8,572 nucleotides of DNA from Planctomycetia bacterium (lineage in GTDB: Bacteria; Planctomycetota; UBA11346). Below, in pieces: positions 4,979 through 8,572 of this stretch (positions are counted from its first letter, which is position 1; each line of letters begins with the position of its first letter). Position numbers and translations under genes: made by a program. Where the stretch lies: the NCBI GenBank assembly GCA_005801395.1, contig SYDV01000313.1, forward strand, positions 1 through 8,572, read 5' to 3'. The notes below the pieces were generated by a model. It searched no databases. It saw nothing but the letters and a program-made list of their open reading frames with translations, and was not told the DNA's origin.

Positions 4979-7165
4979 CTATTTAGGCGCTCTCATATAG
5001 ACCACGCCTAAAGGCGGTAAGGTCACACGTAGAGTTGCGGGAAATATGCCACGTTCTTCTCGGGTGGCTTCAATTATACTGGAATTCACCACGCCACTGC
5101 CGCCAAATCGGCTTTCATCTGAATCCAAAAGTGTCGTCCATTTGCCCGCCTTCGGCACTCCCAAGGGATAAGTATGACGCGGAATAGGCGTGAAATTACA
5201 CACCACCAAGACATCTGGTGCCCCAGGGGCTTTGCGTAAAAAAGCCAGCACTGATTCCTGACGATTTTCGCAATCAACCCATTGGAAACCATCGCGGTGA
5301 TCATCGCGCATGTGAAGTGCAGGTTCAGTCACATACATTTTTAATGCCATGGATAAGAAGACGCCAAGCCCCGCACGCAGCGGCTCTTTTGCTTCTTCCC
5401 AATCGACAGACCGCTGCCATCCCCATTCACGTCCCTGTCCGAATTCGGCTCCTTGGAATAATAAAGGACGCCCTGGGACCGCGACTTGGTAGCCATACAG
5501 CAAACGTAATTGCGCAATACGACGCCACCAATCGCCACTCATTTTATCAACTAATGACTTTTTCCCATGCACGACTTCATCATGACTCAGTGGTAACACC
5601 CACTTGTCATCGTAAGCATACCATTGATGAAAAGTAATCGCTTCATGAATTCCAGGACGCATGAGCGGATCGACAGCGAGATAGCGTAAGGTGTCATGCA
5701 TCCATCCCATATTCCATTTTAGATCGAAACCCAAACCTTGCATCTCGGTTGGCGCAGTCACTCCCTGCCACGCAGTGCTTTCTTCGGCAATCATCAAAAC
5801 TCCAGCACATTCACGATGCACCGTGCTGGTTAATTCCTGTAAAAAGCTAACCGCTTCCAAATTGGCAATTCCACCCGCTTCATTTGCAACCCAATCGCCT
5901 TCTTCGCGATCATAATTACGATACAGCATCGACGAAACGGCATCCACGCGCAGCGCATCAATGTGAAAACGGCGAATCCAATGCAGTGCCGCGCCAATCA
6001 AAAAATTACGCACTTCTGGACGTCGGAAATTAAACACATGCGTACCCCAGGTACGATGTTCACCCTCCCGTGGATCTTCATATTCAAAGCACTGGGTGCC
6101 ATCAAATCGCGCCAATGAAAAATCGTCTTTAGGGAAATGTCCTGGAACAAAATCGACAATAACGCCAATTCCAGCTTTGTGACAACGATTCACAAACCAA
6201 CGCAAATCGTCACTGGATCCATGTCTGCTATTGGGCGCATATTGCCCCGTTACCTGATACCCCCATGACCCTTCATACGGGTGTTGAGCGACCGGCAGCA
6301 ATTCGATATGAGTAAAATTAAATCGCTGACAGTGAGCAATTAATTCTTCCGCCAGTGCGCGATACGTCGGCCAAGTATCACCTGGTTCTGGACCACGTTT
6401 CCAGCTACCTAAATGACATTCATAAACCGACATCGGACGTTCCATATGCGGCTTCGTACGCCGTTCCACCATCCAGGCGCTATCGTCCCAGGCAAACATA
6501 TCAGATGAAGGCACTACGCTCGCGGTCGCGGGTGGTTGTTCTGCTTCCCAGGCAAATGGATCCGCTTTAATACGCAATTCACCGCTTGGTGTGCGGATTT
6601 CAAATTTGTAATGCATGCCCGGAGTGACATCCGGAATAAATATTTCCCACACACCATATGGGCGTCGAGGCCGCATTACATGCCAACGACCATCATAGCT
6701 ATTCCAATCACCAATGACGGAAACTCGCTCAGCATTCGGCGCCCACACAGCAAAGCGAACCCCTGCTACGCCATCAACGTCGGCATGATGTGCACCCAAC
6801 ACATCACCCACATGCAAATGATGACCCGCTTGAAAGAGACCGAGATCAAAATCTGAAATTTGCTGCCAAAAGCTGTACACATCACGTACGGTATGACGTT
6901 TTTCACTTCCGTGATAACGCACCGCTAATTCATATGCAAAAGGTTGGTCCGCCCAAGGCACCCGTGCTTCGAACAATCCCTCAGCTCGACAAGTCAAAAC
7001 GACCGCAGAACCACCTTTACGCGGCAATACGGTAACTTCGGCGGCGTTTCGTAATAATATACGCGCCCACATTCCGTCAGTTTCACGGTGAACACCTAAA
7101 ATACTGAACAGATCCGGGATCCGCGCATTCATTAACGCGGCAACCATTTCAGGGCTTAACGACAT
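4979..7165 (-). CDS. glgB: 1,4-alpha-glucan branching enzyme (glycogen branching enzyme)
   Basis: GlgB cuts alpha-1,4 glucan chains and rejoins them through alpha-1,6 bonds, making branches in glycogen in the cytoplasm. At 728 residues it has the classic full length. Domains in order: an N-terminal N1 beta module (about 1-110), a CBM48 carbohydrate-binding module (about 125-220, with GDWNSYDGRWHVM), the GH13 barrel (about 245-600) and a C-terminal beta domain (about 620-728). The GH13 motifs are intact: DFVPGHF (338-344), LRVDAV with nucleophile Asp408, IAEEST with acid/base Glu461, and LSHDEV with Asp529. Each sits three positions later than in the E. coli enzyme as I recall it. The ATG at 7165 has a weak GGTGA 7 nt upstream. 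It follows mreB by 13 nt on the same strand, so the two are probably cotranscribed. No other glycogen gene (glgA, glgC, glgP, glgX) is in view. Confidence 0.98.
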   Translation of the reverse strand: MSLSPEMVAALMNARIPDLFSILGVHRETDGMWARILLRNAAEVTVLPRKGGSAVVLTCRAEGLFEARVPWADQPFAYELAVRYHGSEKRHTVRDVYSFWQQISDFDLGLFQAGHHLHVGDVLGAHHADVDGVAGVRFAVWAPNAERVSVIGDWNSYDGRWHVMRPRRPYGVWEIFIPDVTPGMHYKFEIRTPSGELRIKADPFAWEAEQPPATASVVPSSDMFAWDDSAWMVERRTKPHMERPMSVYECHLGSWKRGPEPGDTWPTYRALAEELIAHCQRFNFTHIELLPVAQHPYEGSWGYQVTGQYAPNSRHGSSDDLRWFVNRCHKAGIGVIVDFVPGHFPKDDFSLARFDGTQCFEYEDPREGEHRTWGTHVFNFRRPEVRNFLIGAALHWIRRFHIDALRVDAVSSMLYRNYDREEGDWVANEAGGIANLEAVSFLQELTSTVHRECAGVLMIAEESTAWQGVTAPTEMQGLGFDLKWNMGWMHDTLRYLAVDPLMRPGIHEAITFHQWYAYDDKWVLPLSHDEVVHGKKSLVDKMSGDWWRRIAQLRLLYGYQVAVPGRPLLFQGAEFGQGREWGWQRSVDWEEAKEPLRAGLGVFLSMALKMYVTEPALHMRDDHRDGFQWVDCENRQESVLAFLRKAPGAPDVLVVCNFTPIPRHTYPLGVPKAGKWTTLLDSDESRFGGSGVVNSSIIEATREERGIFPATLRVTLPPLGVVYMRAPK

Positions 7166-7178
7166 GCGAATTCACCGC

Positions 7179-8231
7179 TCACGAATCGTTACCTATCTCC
7201 AAGATTTGCTTAACCGAATCTAAATCATCTAACAACGCAGCACATCCACGAGCAACACACGTCATCGGATCCTGCGCGACGCGCACTGGCAACCCCGTCT
7301 CACGAGCTAGTAATTCTGCTAATCCCTTTAATAAACTTGTTCCCCCGGCCATACAAATTCCGCGCTCCATTAAATCAGCGGCTAATTCTGGCTGAGTTCG
7401 TTCTAATACCATTTTGACTGAATTAACAATCGACATTAATTGCGGTTTCATCGCTTCATGAATTTCATTTGCCGTTACTTCAATTGCACGCGGCATCCCC
7501 GTACGCATATCGCGACCACGAATAGACATGCGAATTTCTTCGGCTGGTGCAAGGGCGCAACCAATTTGATGCTTCACTTGTTCAGCCGTGTTTTCTCCAA
7601 CCACCACATTATATTCGGTCTTCAAATATTTCACAATCGACATGGATAATTCATCGCCCGCGATGCGAACTGACTCGCTAGCAACAATTCCACCTAATGA
7701 AATTACCGCGACCTCGGTCGTACCACCGCCAATATCAACAATCATTGAACCCACAGGATCAGCGAAAGGCAAACCTGCGCCAATCGCTGAAGCCATTGGT
7801 TCTGGAATTAAAAATACCTGACGTGCGCCGGCATTAATTGCTGAATTCGTAACGGCACGTTTTTCAACTTCATTAATACCCGAAGGTACGGCGATTACCA
7901 CACGTGGGCGGAATGGACCGCGTCGGCCATGAGTACGACGAATAAAATAACGCAGCATCGCCTCTGTAATTTCGAAATCGGCAATGACACCATCTTTCAT
8001 CGGGCGAACCACTTCAATATTACCCGGATTTTTCCCCAGCATAATCTTCGCCGCTTCACCAACGGCATTTCCATCCATCAATACTTCTTTGGTGCCCTTT
8101 TTGACCGCAACAACACTTGGCTCAGAAATAACGACTCCACGTCCTTGAACGGCTACCAGTGTATTCGCCGTCCCTAGGTCTATACCTAGGTCAAAACTGA
8201 ACATTCCCATAAAGCGATCAAGCCAGCTCAT
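7179..8231 (-). CDS. mreB: Rod shape-determining protein MreB (bacterial actin)
   Basis: MreB polymerises with ATP into membrane-bound double filaments that guide the elongation machinery of peptidoglycan synthesis. The 350-residue product has the full actin-fold motif set: phosphate 1 DLGIDLGTANTLV (14-26), the RPMKDGVIADF segment (76-86), phosphate 2 IVDIGGGTTEVAVIS (164-178) and the adenosine motif MAGGTSLLKGL (294-304). The first residues (MSWLDRFMGMF) look like the amphipathic helix that holds MreB to the inner membrane, which supports the ATG at 8231 although it has no Shine-Dalgarno. Met8 and Met10 are possible but would remove this helix. A long leader region rich in inverted repeats lies upstream. 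glgB follows after 13 nt, where mreC would be expected. Overall sequence style recalls PVC-group MreB; this is an impression, not a measured relationship. Confidence 0.97.
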   Translation of the reverse strand: MSWLDRFMGMFSFDLGIDLGTANTLVAVQGRGVVISEPSVVAVKKGTKEVLMDGNAVGEAAKIMLGKNPGNIEVVRPMKDGVIADFEITEAMLRYFIRRTHGRRGPFRPRVVIAVPSGINEVEKRAVTNSAINAGARQVFLIPEPMASAIGAGLPFADPVGSMIVDIGGGTTEVAVISLGGIVASESVRIAGDELSMSIVKYLKTEYNVVVGENTAEQVKHQIGCALAPAEEIRMSIRGRDMRTGMPRAIEVTANEIHEAMKPQLMSIVNSVKMVLERTQPELAADLMERGICMAGGTSLLKGLAELLARETGLPVRVAQDPMTCVARGCAALLDDLDSVKQILEIGNDS

Positions 8232-8572
8232 GAAGGGCTGGACGTTAGAGCGACAAAATTCGGGCGCAACAGCACGACCGCATGTTTGCCATAAGCCGTC
8301 CCATGCTCAGTGCTTCAGCTTCCGGATGTCCCTGTCATTTTTGCGAGGTCAAACCGGTAGGGAAACTATGTCGACTCGGTGTATAAGCTTAGGCAGGAGT
8401 TTCCCTCCGCGCATACCGGCTGTGAGGTATGAATACCCATCTGTAAACAAGCCCTCTGCACGGATGCTCGGGTACGGCTAAAGAAAGCCCGTATGGCCAC
8501 TATCAGTATCCAACGCATCCGATTCGACCGCCGAACGAAATTTATCCGTTTAAGCCTTTGTCGATCCGAACG
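8232..8572. other. Gene-free region upstream of mreB, rich in inverted repeats
   Basis: I find no credible gene in these 341 bases. The only long open frame (plus strand, 8230-8481) has no ribosome binding site and protein composition unlike a real product. The stretch next to mreB (8232-8320) shows little structure; a TTGCGC/TAACGT pair with 16-nt spacing on the minus strand (within about 8242-8270) is too poor to call a promoter. From about 8323 to 8521 inverted repeats are dense. The last 50 bases hold nothing I can name. Confidence 0.5.
8323..8521. ncRNA. Candidate structured RNA or mreB leader of unknown family
   Basis: Perfect complementary arms nest here. CCGGTA-GGGAAACT (8354-8367) pairs with AGTTTCCC (8398-8405) and, past an 8-nt bulge, TACCGG (8414-8419), giving 14 pairs. 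CATACC (8412-8417) can instead pair with GGTATG (8426-8431), and GGTAT (8426-8430) with ATACC (8433-8437); these exclude one another. TACGGCT (8473-8479) pairs with AGCCCGTA (8486-8493) with one bulged C, inside the stem CGGATGC (8461-8467) with GCATCCG (8515-8521). CGGATG also occurs at 8323-8328 and could close the whole 199-nt region. I compared it from memory with 6S RNA, tmRNA, RNase P RNA, SRP RNA and cobalamin, TPP and FMN riboswitches and saw no match. The strand is uncertain; the minus strand would make it the mreB leader. Confidence 0.4.

Noticed and set aside
8173..8194. Two copies of CCTAGGTC four bases apart near the start of mreB
   Set aside because: They encode the repeated DLG of DLGIDLG in the conserved phosphate 1 motif and need no other explanation.
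8230..8481. An 83-codon plus-strand open frame upstream of mreB
   Set aside because: It overlaps the mreB start codon in antisense, has no ribosome binding site, and its product looks random; the region is better explained by RNA structure.
8323..8521. 6S RNA, tmRNA, RNase P RNA, SRP RNA or a known riboswitch
   Set aside because: The size and hairpins invite the comparison, but none of the conserved sequence blocks I know for these RNAs could be found on either strand.

Overview
The window looks like ordinary chromosome from a diderm bacterium with moderate G+C. The set of genes suggests the Planctomycetes-Verrucomicrobia-Chlamydiae (PVC) group, perhaps a verrucomicrobial relative. The grounds are a Hanks-type Ser/Thr kinase with a membrane-protein partner, a lone MCE-domain protein, the style of the MreB sequence, and start codons that mostly lack Shine-Dalgarno sequences. 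This placement is a judgement from protein style only; no phylogeny was possible. No phage, transposon, CRISPR, tRNA or rRNA was seen.

Layout from left to right. A minus-strand block covers about 1-3041. In transcription order it runs: an MCE/MlaD-like substrate-binding protein (1908-3041), a 255-bp gap, a Ser/Thr protein kinase (708-1643), a Ser/Thr-rich protein with one C-terminal membrane segment (150-674), and possibly the first 20 codons of another gene (1-60) that leaves the window. The kinase and the membrane protein lie in the same reading frame, separated by one TAA and 11 sense codons, so they may be one transmembrane kinase split by a stop. The 5' untranslated region of the possible gene at 1-60 can fold into a three-way junction whose closing stem covers its Shine-Dalgarno sequence.

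A plus-strand phosphate operon follows: a PhoU-like DUF47 protein (3158-3796) overlaps by 8 nt the gene for a PiT-type inorganic phosphate transporter (3789-4889). This is the usual pairing of transporter and accessory regulator.

Convergent to it is a minus-strand pair: mreB, the actin-like cell-shape protein (7179-8231), followed after 13 nt by glgB, the glycogen branching enzyme (4979-7165). All catalytic residues of GlgB are present. mreB without mreC or mreD, and joined to a glycogen gene, is an unusual arrangement. Upstream of mreB, 8232-8572 has no convincing gene but is dense in nested inverted repeats, some of them mutually exclusive. It may be a structured mreB leader or a separate small RNA of about 200 nt that I could not assign to a known family.

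The most worthwhile second looks are the in-frame split of the kinase, the Shine-Dalgarno-masking fold at 58-122, the structured region 8323-8521, and the mreB-glgB linkage.
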